Positions 1 to 12,351 are shown, counted from the stretch's first letter. The stretch: DNA of 64,000 bases from Buxus sempervirens (GCA_947561395.2 OX387184.1:38244766-38308765); one strand, 5' to 3'. Made by a program: numbers and translations. The notes: a model not told the origin generated them from the sequence alone.

Positions 1-65
1 ACCAACCTTTGGTCACAATATACCAACCTCTGGTAGCAAATAGACCAACCTCTGGTCGCAGATAT
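1..65. repeat. Short minisatellite, about three 21-22 bp units
   Basis: Units begin with accaacc at 1, 22 and 44 and contain a ggt(c/a)gca core. The array probably continues left of the window. It occupies the 3' half of the LTR fragment, where related LTRs in this window also carry arrays. Confidence 0.7.
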
Positions 66-880
66 ATCAAAAACAAATCATCTTTATCATGGGTCATTCA
101 GGACCAAAACAATACTCTATGGAACTCCACATGCATATTCAAACCAAAGAACAATATTCAAACCAATCGGTGTAAACAAACAACTCATGGAAACCACTTT
201 TATAAATTCAGCCCAGCATACTAAATTAGATAACAACTCAATTTATGTGGTATCACAAGCTGAAATTCAGTAGTAAGACATGTATTACAAAATATCTGAA
301 ATCAGAAAAAGTTCTACTCTAATAGTTTTAATAAAGCTTTCTAAATTCTTTTCCTAATATTCATTACTAAGGCTTTTTATTCAACTACTTGAAATTGTTG
401 TAAAAGTTCATTAGTTAACTTTGCAAATCCATAATCAACTCTAAGAAATTCTGAAATAATAATTAACATGTGAATGCCTAATTTGGAGTTGTTAAGAAGA
501 TCCTCAACAACTCCCTAATAAGTTCTAATATATATCTTATATTTAATCTCACTTTAAACCACCAGCTAATGCTCTCTCCAGCCACCTGGCCACATTTATT
601 TTGCTGTCCTACGGTAGAAATTTGGTTTAAGAACTAGAATTTATTAGATATGAAACTCAGATACACTAACTACCACTAGTCTTATTGGAAAAATACCTTA
701 ATTTCAACCATTTAATCACTTAATAGTCTCCAAATAATTATTGGTGTAAATTCCTTAAGTTTATAATCACTTCTAATCAATGCTAACCTCTTAATGAAGC
801 TTTTACATAGGTTTTTGAACAACTAAAAACCAAGAAAACCACCTCAGGATAACAATTCTCACTTTACGAAATTATTGGGA

Positions 881-990
881 GGGTGCGCTAACTTCGGGTC
901 AGTAGGCGGCACTGGGAGGCAATTGGCGCACCCAAGAAATGAACTACCGCTGAGTGCCGTCGAGTACTGTCAGTAAGCGGCACTCAGTGC
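881..990. repeat. GC-rich inverted repeats inside LTR
   Basis: GGGTGCGC (881-888) pairs with GCGCACCC (926-933). A second pair has perfect 10-bp arms: CTGAGTGCCG (950-959) and CGGCACTCAG (978-987). The block stands out in otherwise AT-rich DNA and lies about 700 bp downstream of the minus-strand TATA box at 1660. Confidence 0.75.
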
Positions 991-1659
991 ATACCCCCTG
1001 AATTTCTCGACAGTTGTTTCAAATCTCTGTTAGCTCGAGTTCAATATGATTGACTTAAATTTAAGCTTCTACGAAGACAAATCCAAACTCCTAACACCTC
1101 TAACAGTCATTTAAAATCAAATTGGATTTAATTCTATTGGGATCATGCTTCGAATCGAAAAACTAACTCGTAAAACCAATTTCAGTCGTTGATAACAAAT
1201 CACAGCATATAATCTCAATTTAACTCATGCATTCGGCTTCAAAACTCGGAGGAAATCTAGTGCTACTTACCTGATTAGATGAACAATTCTTCTATCTCCA
1301 ATTCTCTGATCCAAAACACCTCCGAAAGATCAAAACCCAGAGACTGGCTGTCTTCTGATTCAACACCAATACCCGAACTGATCAGATCTGAAGTAAAACC
1401 TTGCTTCACACTTAAATTGGCTCCCAATTGACGAATTTAACTAATCCTACCTGATCTCTTGAAGATCTGAGCCTGAGATGATCGCACCTTCTCAAATCCT
1501 CAATCGCTGAGATTCTCTGATCAGCAATTACTTCTCCTCCACTTAATTCCAACCTTCTCCAACTCAAGCAAACCCTCAAAACCCTTGCCTTTCTCCACTG
1601 CTTCACGAATCTCCCTTCATATTTGATCGACCAAACCCTAATTCAACCCAACAGGGACC

Positions 1660-1667
1660 TATTTATA
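1660..1667 (-). promoter_or_regulatory. TATA box of minus-orientation LTR
   Basis: Minus strand reads gcctataaataggt. Its position relative to the LTR end resembles the TATA boxes at 11748 (minus) and 49302 (plus) in related LTRs. Confidence 0.6.
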
Positions 1668-2132
1668 GGCCGATGGTTGATGCTCAAATCACTTAACCTC
1701 TTCATGATCCCCTGTATACTCACCTACACCATTTCTTTACATGGTCATCCTCTTAACCATTGGATTAAGGACTTGTAACTCCACCAATAGCCTACACTAG
1801 CACCATAATTTTAATTAAAGCACTTAAATTAAGATATATTATTATTAATTATCTTGCTGTAAAATATAACAACTACTTATCTTAAGTAACACCTCTTTTC
1901 AGTAAATCTCCAAAATTTCCATAATACCCTTGCTTGCTACACCACCGAACCACCAAACCCCAACCGAGGAACTTAATAACCGATTTATCATTTTTAATAA
2001 TTCCTTATGTCTAAGTTTTGAAATTTTCCTCTAAATAATTTCCTTTCTCCATTTTCTGAAATTTTCACTAATTAAATAAATTAACAAACATAAAATCCAA
2101 TATTTAATTTTATTAAAAATTCGGGATTTTAG

Positions 2133-3442
2133 AGCTGTAGATGGAATTGGTACACTCCAGAAATTTCTACCTCTGAGCAAGTTACTATCCACCCACCGAG
2201 CCCACATGTTATCGGCTTTGCTCCCCACGAGCCATGCTTGTCTCAACACAGCACATTCATTCCAAAGGTGAAGGTTCAGAACCCCTAGGCCACCTTGAGC
2301 TCTAGGAGAGCAAACATGATCCATTTAACTTTGCTTGCTTTAGCTTCTTGATTAGAAGCAGACCAAATAAAATGCCTACAGATTCTCTCCATCTTGTATA
2401 TTACTTCCTTAGGTAAAATATACACTGACATCCAATAGACTGCAATGGAGAATAGGATTGACTTAACCATCAACAACCGGCCTGCATAGGATGAGTGCCT
2501 ACCTTGCCAGGATGCCGTTCGTGCAATCAGCTTCTGTAGCAGTGGTTCACAGTCCAGGGTTGTCAAACGTGAAGAAATGAGGGGGAGCCCCAAGTACCTT
2601 ACGGGGGCTTGACCTTCCTTGAATCCCAACTCCTGAATAATTCCAGTTTTGGTCTGATCCGAAATGCCAGCAGTGAAGACGACACTCTTTTCCCTGTTAA
2701 TATATAGACCAGACATCCTACCAAAGAGAGAAAGGGCTGAAGTAATGCATTGGACTGACTTGAGATCTCCATGAGCAAACACAAAGAGGTCATCGGCGAA
2801 GCACAGTTGCTTGATAGGAGGCCGTGAGCACTTGGGATGATACTGGAAATTCACTGCTATCCTATCTTTCAATACCTTGTCAAACAACTCCATAACAAGA
2901 ACAAACAGGTATGGCGAAATAGGGTTGCCTTGCCTAAGCCCCTTGCGCCCCTTGAAGAATCCATCCATACTGCCGTTGATCATGACGGAATAAGTAGTGG
3001 TACTGACGCATTCCATGATCCAACTGATAAAACGTTGTGGGAACCTGAAGCCTTTCAAAACCTCCTCCACACATCTCCAATCAATAGAGTCAAATGCATT
3101 TTTGATATCGATCTTAAGGGCACACTGGGGGGTGCCCTTATTTAGATGATAATTCCTGAATATCTCATGAGTAATGAGGACATTATCAATCATCCTTCTC
3201 TCTGGGATAAAAGCCTATTGGTGTCACCCTACCAGAGAAGCCACCACTTCCTTGAATCTGTTGGCTAAGATCTTCAAAATACATTTGTAGATGATATTGA
3301 CGCATGAGATAGGCTGGAACTCATTGACTCGGGTAGGCTTACGTCCTTTAGGAACAAGTGTGATAATGGAGTGATTCACCTGCTTGAGAAGTTTCCCTGA
3401 AGAGAAGAAAGATTTGATGGCCAAGGTGATGTCTTTCCCGAC
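2133..3442 (-). pseudogene. LINE ORF2, reverse transcriptase part (3' portion)
   Basis: Encodes the fingers, palm and thumb of a LINE reverse transcriptase that would copy element RNA at a nicked target. Visible motifs are the LVPK and ISCVN region, AFDSIDW, the GLRQGNPISPYLF block, the catalytic FADD at 2789-2800, and the downstream GLYIN and YLGLPL blocks. The C-terminal part with the PRAQGGLGV and LHLWNECAV motifs is in another frame, so a frameshift lies near 2320. A stop interrupts the frame near 3224. The coding sequence is cut at about 2132 by an LTR. Its upstream continuation lies beyond the solo LTR, starting at 5866; the two copies of CCGAC (3438-3442, 5866-5870) mark the insertion. 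Confidence 0.9.
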
Positions 3443-4015
3443 TGTTAGCACCTGATTTTTGCACCCCAAAAAATGCAGAAAGTAAGAATTTTAATTAAAA
3501 AGTCAAACCCTGACGGGGCCAAAATTTAACTTTTTGGTCCAAGAATAATTGGCCATCAAACTTCATCTCATGGAAAAGAGCATTTCGACACGGTTCCAAT
3601 GCAATTAAGTTTGCTGGAATCGGAATCCAGATGAGGAAGTTATGAGTCGGTAAAATTTTTGGGAGAGCGAAAGTTGACTTTTTGCTCAACCCCAATTCAA
3701 CTGCCCATTTTGATCCCAGTAGATAGAGGGTTCCGAGCTAATTCCAACGACACTAAGTTTGCTAAAATCGGACGTCGGACAAAAAAGTTATGGGCAGTTG
3801 AAGTTTCAAGAAAACTGCCCATGTGGCAAAAGCAGCAACAAAAAGCAGAATAAATGAATAAAATAAATATTTAATAAAAATATCTTAATTTTTTAATAAT
3901 ATTTTAATAAAAATCTAAAGATTTTTTAATATTATAATCATTAAAATTGGAATAAAATCTGTTTAAAAATCAAATTTGATAAAAATTTCAAATCTAGCAT
4001 TTTTAAAACATGCGT

Positions 4016-4182
4016 GACCGCATTTTAAGTGCGGTCAAGGCACGACCGCACTTAAAATGCGGTCATGGCCTTCTAGAAGCGGAACACGCGTCCCGTACGG
4101 CGCCAACTAGCGGATTCGGCATGTGGGCGACTCGACCACATTTGAAATGCGGTCGAGGCACGACCGCACTTCAAATGCGGTC
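4016..4182 (+). promoter_or_regulatory. Phased palindrome array, two pairs, upstream of TATA
   Basis: Four 21-bp palindromes with arms GACCGCA and TGCGGTC start at 4016, 4044, 4134 and 4162 (the third has one mismatch, GACCACA). Spacing is 28, 90 and 28 bp. The last ends 14 bp before the TATA box at 4197. Each arm has a CG dinucleotide. Confidence 0.85.
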
Positions 4183-4196
4183 ACGAAAATTTTGCC

Positions 4197-4204
4197 TATA
4201 AATA
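4197..4204 (+). promoter_or_regulatory. TATA box of solo LTR
   Basis: TATAAATA preceded by a GCC, 754 bp into the LTR and 14 bp downstream of the palindrome array. A purine-rich GAGA tract follows at 4228-4270. Confidence 0.75.
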
Positions 4205-5024
4205 GGCCCCCTCACCCCCATTTGAAGGAGGAGGAAGAAAGGGAGAGAAAAGAGAGAGAGAAAGAGAGTTCTGCCCAGTCGACCCCCTGCCTCTATGCAA
4301 CTTCCATACCCAAACACTCTTTCTATACCCAAAATACCCCTAGACCCTTTTCTTTCTCTCTTTGTCGCTATTTTCAATATAAAGACCTTTGAAAACCCAA
4401 TTTCTAAAATTGGAAAGGCTGCCGAGGTGCTGTCCACGTTAACCGGAGAATCTTAACACTTCAGAACAAGGTAATAATAGCACGGTGAGCTTTTCATTAG
4501 CTTTGTATTTAACATACTTTGTTATCAAAGTTCTCCAAAAAAGTCATTTTCTGACTGTTAAAAAGGCTGTTCTTTATTGTGTTTTCTAACTGATCTGCTT
4601 ACTTGGTGCATACGAACGAGGCTCCTCGGGAGGGGAATTCCCCCATGAGAAACAACGGAAGAAGAGAGGATTCGTGTTAAGAAAAGTGTCTAATAAGACA
4701 TTTTCGAATTAACCCCCTTTCATGTTCATTTACTTTATTTTAAAAGAGGGATTTTTGTCCTCTTCTAAGTCTAATGTACCCCATAATCTTTCCTTCTTTC
4801 CTTTATTGGTAAGATTCCCACGCATGCATGGCTTAAGCAGACAAAAAGAAGAGTTGAGATCTTTTCTTTTGGTGGAACACCGAAAAAAGAGGATTTTTGG
4901 GCCAAGAGAAAGAGCTTTGAACCACTTGGAGGTGTCGAAATTCCCCAAGAGGAGCTAGCGGACGGCAAAAAGGAGCAGCCGAGCGCATTCCGGCAATTGT
5001 CATGGCGTTTTTGGGAAATCAAGC

Positions 5025-5076
5025 CGAAACCGCACTTTTTGTGCGGTTTAGCCCCGACCGCATGGTAAATGCGATC
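5025..5076 (+). repeat. Second palindrome pair, downstream of TATA
   Basis: Two imperfect palindromes of the same kind as those at 4016-4182: AACCGCAC with GTGCGGTT (about 5027-5047), and GACCGCAT with ATGCGATC (about 5056-5076). They are 29 bp apart. A similar downstream cluster is present in the solo LTR at 42235-45347. Confidence 0.7.
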
Positions 5077-5865
5077 AGATCTGTAAATAGCTTAAAAAAT
5101 TAATTTTTCAACCCGGTTGGACCCAATCCGACCCGATTGAACCTTGCCTGAACCCTTTTGGCTTTTTGTGTCTCCCCAAGCCAATTTTGAGACTGTGGGC
5201 CTAACTAGGCCCACCAAGGCTTCGTGAGCCCTCCAATGGGGCCCACATCCAATCCGGCCCATCCAAGGCCTGTTTTGACAAATGGGCTAAAGGCCACTTG
5301 GTTAATTGCTTTTGGGCCAAATCCGAGCCCATTGGGCCCTAAAAGTTTTAACCCAGTAACCTTATAAATATTCAATAAATCTTTAAACCAAATAGCCAAA
5401 ATCTAGTAAGGGTTACCCAATAACCCGAATTGGGCCTCGAGCTTGACTTAAGCCCAACCTGGATTCCAATGGGCCCTCCAACGGGGCCCATACCAGACCC
5501 ACTTCATCAATTGATAAAAAGATAAAATCAAATAAAAAAGGGAACCCACACCCTCAGCGGTCCCCACCAGACCGAATTAATGTGCATGCTGGTCTAGGAT
5601 TTGGGTGATAACTAAGTTGACTCAAACCAAGGAGACCCATGGGACCTGTCAGCCGACGGGGCAAGCTAGGGTGTCTTTGGACTTCCCTAGACGTAACCGA
5701 GAACTTGCTCATATCTCTAAAAAGCTGCAAACCAGAATAATTAGGCCCGGATAGGTGCCCCTTTTGTGTCTGCCTGCACTTCTCAGGCAGTGGCGACTCC
5801 AAATAGTCCTGAGGCATGCATCATTTTGCATGCACCTCGCGTGCGGCCGAAATCAGGTTCGCACA

Positions 5866-7286
5866 CCGACCACATCCCAAGATTTCTTGAAGAACCCCGC
5901 TATGAAGCCGTCAGGACCTGGCGCCTTCTCATCTTTAAGTGAGAACATAGTTGATTTAATTTCCTCATCAATGATCTCTGACTGTAGCTTTTGGATCTGA
6001 TCTTGGTCTAAGCTTCTATCGAACTCAGCCTCAAAAGGTTCCAGAGGACCATCACGCCCACCCAACAAGTTTTGATAATATTTGTCAATATGCTGCCTTA
6101 TGAGGTACTAGTTGGTGAGCTGCATGCCATTATCATCATGCAGTTTAAGAATAGAATTAGAGGAGCGCTTGATTTGCATAGAGTTAAAGAAGAATTTGGA
6201 GCTTTGATCACCTTCCTTCATCCACTGTATTCGTGACTTTTGCCGATATTGAGCTTCCTCATCCCTTAATAAGGCAACAAGATCCCTCCTGAGCATCCTC
6301 TCCAAGCTAGAAAAATGAAGATCAGTAGGCTTATTATGCAATTCCTTCTGACAATATCGAGCTTGTCTCTTATTTCTCCCACCTTGGCTGAAGTATGGGA
6401 GAATTTCTTCTTATTGCTCCACTCCTTTAATCTACTTTTCAATTTTTGAGCTTGGAGACAAGTCGAAACATAGGCGTACCAGTAACTAATTCCCTCCACA
6501 CATCAACAACGATGGGAAGAAAGTCATCCTTGGAAGTCCATAAGTTGAAGAATTTAAAAGGTCTATTATCTTTTACCATGTCTGAACAAACAGTAACAAT
6601 TACTGGGCTATGATATGAAATTCCTGGGGAAAGGAACTCAGTCTCTGATCATTTAAACTGGCTGATCCAAGGCAAGTTGACCAACACTCGATCCAATTTA
6701 CAGGATATTCGCCTTTGTCCATCACTCATATTACTCCACGTATGCACAAATCCTTTGTAACTCATTTCAATCAAGTAGCAATCTCCTATACAAGAGTTAA
6801 AGTCATGAACAACCGTGGTGTTAACTCTCTTCCCCCTACCTTTTCTGAAGCCTTTCGCACACAATTAAAATCTCCAATCAGCAACCATGGCCGATCCATT
6901 GAGCTTGACCTTAAACTTCTCCACAGTTCTCTTCTTTCCAAGCCATCATTGTCCCCATAGATGAAGGAAATAAAGCTTGATTTTCTAGAAGCCACAATCT
7001 CGATCAAGCAGTGGATTAACTGGTGTGACTCGAAAAGCTTGTAAACAGTGACTACAGTCGAATCAAAGCAAACCCAAATGCATCCCTTTAGCGCATGATC
7101 ATAATTTGCCACCCAGCCCCAATTCGGGGAAATAACATTTTTTATAAAATCTGCATTCACCTTCCTCAATTTCGTTTCGACCAAACACAACATGTTAAGC
7201 CTTTGGGAAGTGATTAAACCCTTCACTTCCCTTTGCTTAGAGGGGTCATTCAGACCCCTAATGTTCCAGGAAGCTATCTTAAACAT
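5866..7286 (-). pseudogene. LINE ORF2, endonuclease and start of reverse transcriptase
   Basis: Starts at a methionine followed by the SWNIRGLN motif typical of L1-type apurinic endonucleases, then CLVETK and, near residue 135, IGDFN. The second half of the endonuclease (HTWSN and the KLDRVLVN motif) is in another frame at 6649-6864, so there is a frameshift near 6800. Further down, the linker with EAQYRQKSRIQWMKEGD and the KAPGPDGF motif leads into reverse transcriptase. An in-frame stop sits near 6108. The frame runs up to the solo LTR boundary at 5866. Catalytic residues are partly visible, but the gene cannot give a full protein. Confidence 0.88.
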
Positions 7287-7453
7287 GGAGGGGCCACCAA
7301 ATCTGAACCCCCACAGATACCATCTGTTCCAGAAGAAGCCAACTTATTAGTCCTTCTCGCCTCCTTCATCGCAATTTCGTCGACCAAAAGTCTTTTTTTG
7401 TTTATCCTCCGTTGTTTCTTTGAAGAAGAAGATGAAGGTGATCCCTTAAGTGA

Positions 7454-8944
7454 TTATGGCTCCTCTCTCAGCAGGTCGAACTTGTTGAGACTTGGAGTAC
7501 CATTTGCATGAGCCTCCTCTAGAGACAAGGGCCCCGACCTAGATTGAACCTCGTTGATATCTCCTTTATCCCCATCAATCGGTTCATTTGAGCAAATAGA
7601 TAAGCTGCTATTAAGACTATTCTCTTCCACCACTACTTCCTTACCTTTAGAGATTCGCCTCCATGCAGGTTCGGATTCAAATAACCTGACGTCGTTCCCT
7701 GCAGAAGCACTGGGATGGCTCACATTCTGATCAACGCACACTTGGGGTTCCCCTTCTAGAATCTCAGAAACTTCAAGGATGGAATCATAAATTCTCCCGG
7801 TGGGTCTTCATTCTCTGGCTCTCACCCTATAACATCTGTTCTCTGAATGGCCAAAGACTTCACAAACTTTGCATCTAACAGGCTTCCACCCATACTTGAT
7901 ATTGATCTCTGATTCACACACATTATTAGTTCCATATTGCATGTAAACCTTATCAAGATAAGAACACTTGGTATCCACTTCAACGCAAACTCTAGCAAAG
8001 CTTAGCTTCGACCTTTTCTCAGTCATCTCATCTAAGAACAGTGGTTTGCCGACACCACTAGCTATGAAACTTAATCCACTTGGTGTCCAAAGCTCTAGTG
8101 GGATGTTGAACATTTTAATCCATGTAGGAATCTTAGTGAGCTGAGATTTCTCTAGAATTAGATTAGGCTCCCATTCCCGGATGACCAGCAACCATCCAGC
8201 CATGAACCAAGGTCCCTGGAACAGCATCTTATCCCTCAACGAGGAACAAACGAATCTTAATAGAAAGAAACCATTTTCGATATTCAGAACCTCTACTTGT
8301 CCCCACATCTTTGAAGCCAAGCTTTTTATGATGTTGAGAAGTAAGCTTCTGTCTAGAAAGTATCTGATGGGACAGCCCTTCCAAAGGTGAACACCTTCTT
8401 GAACCACCTCCGGCGGAGGTGATACAACAACTTTGCCGTCAACCATCTTTGGTTCGAAATACGAAAGCTTAGACTTCTCAGAGAACGCGTTCTGGAATAG
8501 GTCAAACCAAGGTTTTCCAATCCTGGAAGTTTTTGAATTCTCCACCTCTTCAGTCGCAGTAGTATGGTTGGGGCAAACGGCTTGAGACTAATGCAGATTC
8601 AACAGCTCATAAAAGGCATCTCGATTAGCCCTACTGGAGCTGCCCCGCTCAGTTACAAAGTCACTGGAACGCTGACCGAGGTCAGCAAGGTCAACAAGAC
8701 TAAGAGGCGGGAATTCAAATTCGAAATTTGAACACCGATCATTAGGCGACTGCCGATTAATCGGCTCACCTGCAACTGCCTCGGCTAGCTTTACCGCCAT
8801 TGATAACGTTCCATGTTCAGGAGGAATGGGAGGAGACAAGGGCATCGCAACCCACCAAGTTCCACCAGGATCTTGACTTCCTGGAAAAGGTAGCTCGCGA
8901 AGCAAACAAAGGCGAGGGTCAAACAAGCCAGACCTGATGACCAC
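7454..8944 (-). pseudogene. LINE ORF1, DUF4283-like and zinc-knuckle protein
   Basis: One frame runs from 8944 to 7454 (about 497 codons) with two in-frame stops (8588-8590 and 7808-7810). The middle third has the DUF4283-like pattern (LLRF, then MLFQGPWFMAGWLLVIREWEP, then IPTWIKMFNIPLELW). It is followed by a CX2CX4HX4C zinc knuckle (CKVCEVFGHSENRC), typical of plant LINE ORF1 proteins and thought to bind the element RNA. The tail is low in recognisable features. The ATG at 8944 is the first of the frame and may not be the original start. It ends 167 bp upstream of ORF2. Confidence 0.85.
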
Positions 8945-9238
8945 ACCAAATAATCCTGTGCTCGACTAAGCTGTAGAACTCTTCAGTAGAGAGGACCAAC
9001 AAGCATCGAAACCCTTGCAACGGACTCCTTCACAGACCACAAGACACAGCAAAGGAAGGAACCTTGCTGCAGGCACACGAACGTCCACAATCTCTTGCTG
9101 CTTAACCTTGCTCACGAACGCCAAGCTGCAATGCTTGCTGCTAATCCTTCATAGGGACTCCAAAGTGATCGCTCCCACACGACCCTAATGACAAAGGTGC
9201 AAGCCGGTGCGAGCCGGCGCAAGCCGATGAGCACAGCT
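8945..9238. other. Probable LINE 5' leader, no gene seen
   Basis: Unique-looking sequence between LINE ORF1 and the solo LTR at 9239. It continues at 12352 after the LTR and its CAGCT duplication. Read on the minus strand it would be the 5' leader of the LINE. No open frame of note. Confidence 0.45.
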
Positions 9239-12200
9239 TGTAACGCCCTGAACCCGGGTCAGTGCAAACAAGCACCCAACCCGAACCCGGATCGCTACTG
9301 TAACAACCCAAGTCCGATTCAACAACCAAACTCGAGATGTTACCACGAAGCTAGGGTCAAATACATGCTAAGATTCACAATAATTTTAAAACTTTAATGA
9401 ATTATATCAGAATTCTGGTGGCCAATAAAAACAATTCTTTAATCAACATGTTATCAATTAACATGTGAACATTTATATCGATTTCAATTCTACCCATCAG
9501 ATAAACCCCATCTTCGCGATCTCTCCAAGCAACCTGAAAGATAGGGGAAAACGGAGTGAGATTTACATCTCAGCAAGTAGTATGTGCATGCAATTAGAAA
9601 CGGTCATATATAAGCAAATAGTCATGAGGTATTCGATTAATCAACGATAAGACGAGAAATCCAAGTTATCCATGGCAATTACAAATAAAGCGATAAAACC
9701 GATGATCATGTATAAATACCAGTAATTTGATGTTAACGAGGTAAAACCAATAAAAGCAATAAAACACGTGCCATTGCAGGACTCACAAAGATGATAAGTA
9801 TTTGAGATGACACTCAACTAACTGCTATACCACTGTACGACTTAGGGGCAGTGCTACTAATGATACTCAAGCCCCATGCAGCGCAGCTTAGACAAGAGCC
9901 GTAGTCACCGACTTATTGCGCACGAACTCAACAGAGTTGGCATGTACCACCAGCATGCAGCACCAGAATCAACACATGGAGATGGTCGCTTATCCACATG
10001 TACAGGGAATCACCAGTGGCTCACCGGGGTGTCCCTCCAGACATAGGACCTTCCCAGAGCAAACTAACTTGCAAGGGAAGCGCGCTCGCATATAGGAGTA
10101 ACTCAACCCAAACTAAATACCACTTAGCTAACCAGCCAAACTATGGATCCATATACAACTAAGCTCACTGACACAAACCATGATAAAACCACATACGGGA
10201 GGACACGCTAATGTAGGAGGCATACACACTTTTACCCGTAAAGGATTACACATCTCTACACAGAGGATTACCCATCTCTGCCGTAAAAGTTAGTATCAAC
10301 TCAACCACAGAAGCCGTATCACCCAACCGTAAAAGAAAAGCAAATAATAACATACCACATACCAATCCATACCAAAATATTCAATTCCAAGAGAAAACCA
10401 CGATTCAATCCTTACAAATCCAATTAAAGCTTATTTCAGAATAACATATGCAATTTCTTAATTATATTCAAAATAAAACTCATGTATCATATGTTCGATA
10501 AAACTCAAAGTTTATGCAATTCTAGTAGCCCACATTCATATTGAAAGTTCAAATAAAGTAAATCAAATCTTACTTAGAGTTTTCCTTATTAATTCCTTTA
10601 TTAGAATCTAATTTCCTATCTTAACACCTAAGATAGTTTCTATTTAGATTTTCTATATTTTTATTCTCCAGTATGTCCTACAGACCTAAAATAAAGTTTA
10701 AGAGATGTTTTTACCTTAGGAATTCCAGTAGAATTGTTCCTATCAATATCCCATACCATTTAGCCCCTTTCATGTACACCCTTTCATTATAACCTTCAAT
10801 TTATTGATTAATCTTTCCAATTTAATTTTATAATTTTTATACCTTAATTAGGTCCTTATAAAGATGCTAACATGCTTAAATAATCAGAAAATTTATTAGA
10901 TAATTATTCCTATTACAAAACTTCCAAAAATTTGCAAATTTTACATAGAGCACCGACCTTTACAGGGCTAGGCGATCCTAGGCACTCGTGCAATTTTTAT
11001 GCTTTTGCTATATGTTTCTTTAGTCTAAATTAATCTACTAACATTCTAAAACATACTGAAAGCCCTCTAGATTAGTTTGCATCAATTAATTTCCAACCTA
11101 TTACAATCCACATGATCATACCTATGATTATTCAATACTTTTCATATTTCTTCAAGTTTTGATTTTTGTGCTTAGCCTTTGGGTTTAATTAGTCTAAAAT
11201 AATTCCCTAATATTCTAAATCATTCCTACAACACTCTAGATTAATTTGCATCAATTAAATACCATCCCATGCATATTTACATGATCAAACCAATATTTCT
11301 TCAACACTTTGTGTATTACTTCAAGAATACCAAAACTCTATAATATAAAGCATTTGATTCCATGTAAATCCAGTTCCGTCTAATCCATTCAAACCATATT
11401 AAATCATATAAAATGAAACCATGCAGTTCCTCCAGTTTTCAAGGGTTACTACTTGCCTTATACGCTAAAATCCTTCTTCCATTGAAGCTTCTAATTCTGG
11501 ACCTGACTTTTGCTCCCAAACGCACCAACCTAGAGTTCTCCAATTCAAATCTCCACCGTCCACATTGTAGATCCATCAGTTATGAACAAAACCGTCAAAT
11601 TTGAAGGTGATCCACCGTACGGATTTTTCCCGATCGCAATTTGATGGAGACTGGTCGGACAGCTCCAACAACCTTCTTCTCTTCTTCCTCCTCTTTTCTC
11701 TCATTATTTTACCCACGAAAATTCTTTCTTTTCTCCTCTTTCTTTTCTATTTATACCTGGCTTTAGAAATCCTAAACCAACCCTAATAGGCTCCTTTAAT
11801 TTGGGCTAACCCAACCAAGGTCTAGTTAAAGTCTAACACCTTCTAATTTAATTCCTACTTTTTCTCCACCTTATATTTTTCAATTTAAACATTACTAATC
11901 AAATCTCTTTTTATTTAAACTCCTCCTTACACCTATTTTCGTGCATAACATTCACTTAAATACTAAATATTACCAAAAACGCAAATTAAGTTACTTTTCT
12001 CCCAATTAAGACTTGAAATCTCCTAACTACCATTTTTCCTCATTTAGGCTTTTATTACTTTCTTTTAATTTCTAACTTGTCTAAATAAATTATTTTCTTC
12101 TATTTTCAAATTCTAGTTATTATTTAATGATCTATTTATTAATTACTCTTTTCTGAAAATTACCAAAATACCCTTTTTACTCTTTTAGGCTAATTTCATT

Positions 12201-12346
12201 AAAATTCTTTCTTTATTTTCAACTTACTACTTATTTAAATTACTTATCCTCTAAATCTTCACTTTTTATCTTAGCTAGGACTTAAACTCATATTTCCTTT
12301 TATTTATTATTTATTTATTTATTAGGTGAAAATTCGGGGTTTTACA
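9239..12346 (-). mobile_element. Solo LTR, 3.1 kb, minus orientation
   Basis: Begins TGTAACGCCCTGAACCCGGG and ends ATTCGGGGTTTTACA. Perfect TSD CAGCT at 9234-9238 and 12347-12351. Reverse-complement relative of the solo LTR at 48867-52064: their outer 100 bp match closely, including the GTAACA(C)CTCGAG segment. It has a minus-strand TATA box at 11748. It lacks the 80-bp tandem array that its relative carries. No internal coding region is present. A Tekay/Del-type gypsy origin is likely from LTR length and termini but not shown. Confidence 0.92.
11748..11755 (-). promoter_or_regulatory. TATA box of minus-orientation solo LTR
   Basis: Minus strand reads ccaggtataaatag. The equivalent box in the plus-oriented relative is at 49302-49309. 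Confidence 0.7.
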
Positions 12347-12351
12347 CAGCT

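Larger units (their letters stand above)
1..2132 (-). mobile_element. LTR fragment, minus orientation, 5' side of element cut by LINE boundary
   Basis: AT-rich segment that ends in a terminus of the type aattcgggatttta, directly abutting LINE coding sequence read on the minus strand. The same terminal motif (gaaaattcggggttttaca) closes the intact solo LTR at 9239-12346, so this is read as a related LTR in minus orientation. A minus-strand TATA box lies at 1660-1667, and a GC-rich inverted-repeat block lies about 700 bp downstream of it, as in its relatives. The other end is outside the window, so no TSD can be checked. No coding region is visible. Lineage (possibly Tekay/Del-type gypsy) is inference. 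Confidence 0.6.
3443..5865 (+). mobile_element. Solo LTR, Tat-type, inserted in LINE ORF2
   Basis: 2423 bp, begins TGTTAGCACCTGATTTTTGC and ends TTCGCACA. Perfect 5-bp TSD CCGAC at 3438-3442 and 5866-5870. The start resembles the TGTAAGCACCTCATTTTTGC termini found five times elsewhere in the window, but the body has diverged. No internal region is present, so it is a solo LTR left by LTR-LTR recombination. It carries a TATA box at 4197, phased palindromes just upstream, and a block of repeated GGGCCC/TGGGCC motifs at about 5190-5490. Confidence 0.93.
2133..9238 (-). mobile_element. Decayed LINE retrotransposon (plant L1-type), interrupted
   Basis: A minus-strand non-LTR element with ORF1 at 7454-8944 and ORF2 from 7286 down to 2133. 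It is split by a 2.4-kb solo LTR (3443-5865) and cut on its 3' side by an LTR ending near 2132. Upstream sequence (8945-9238) continues after another solo LTR at 12347. No poly-A tail is visible because the 3' end is lost. Several in-frame stops and frameshifts show it is dead. ORF order and domains (DUF4283-like region plus zinc knuckle, then APE-type endonuclease and reverse transcriptase) are those of plant L1 elements. Confidence 0.9.
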
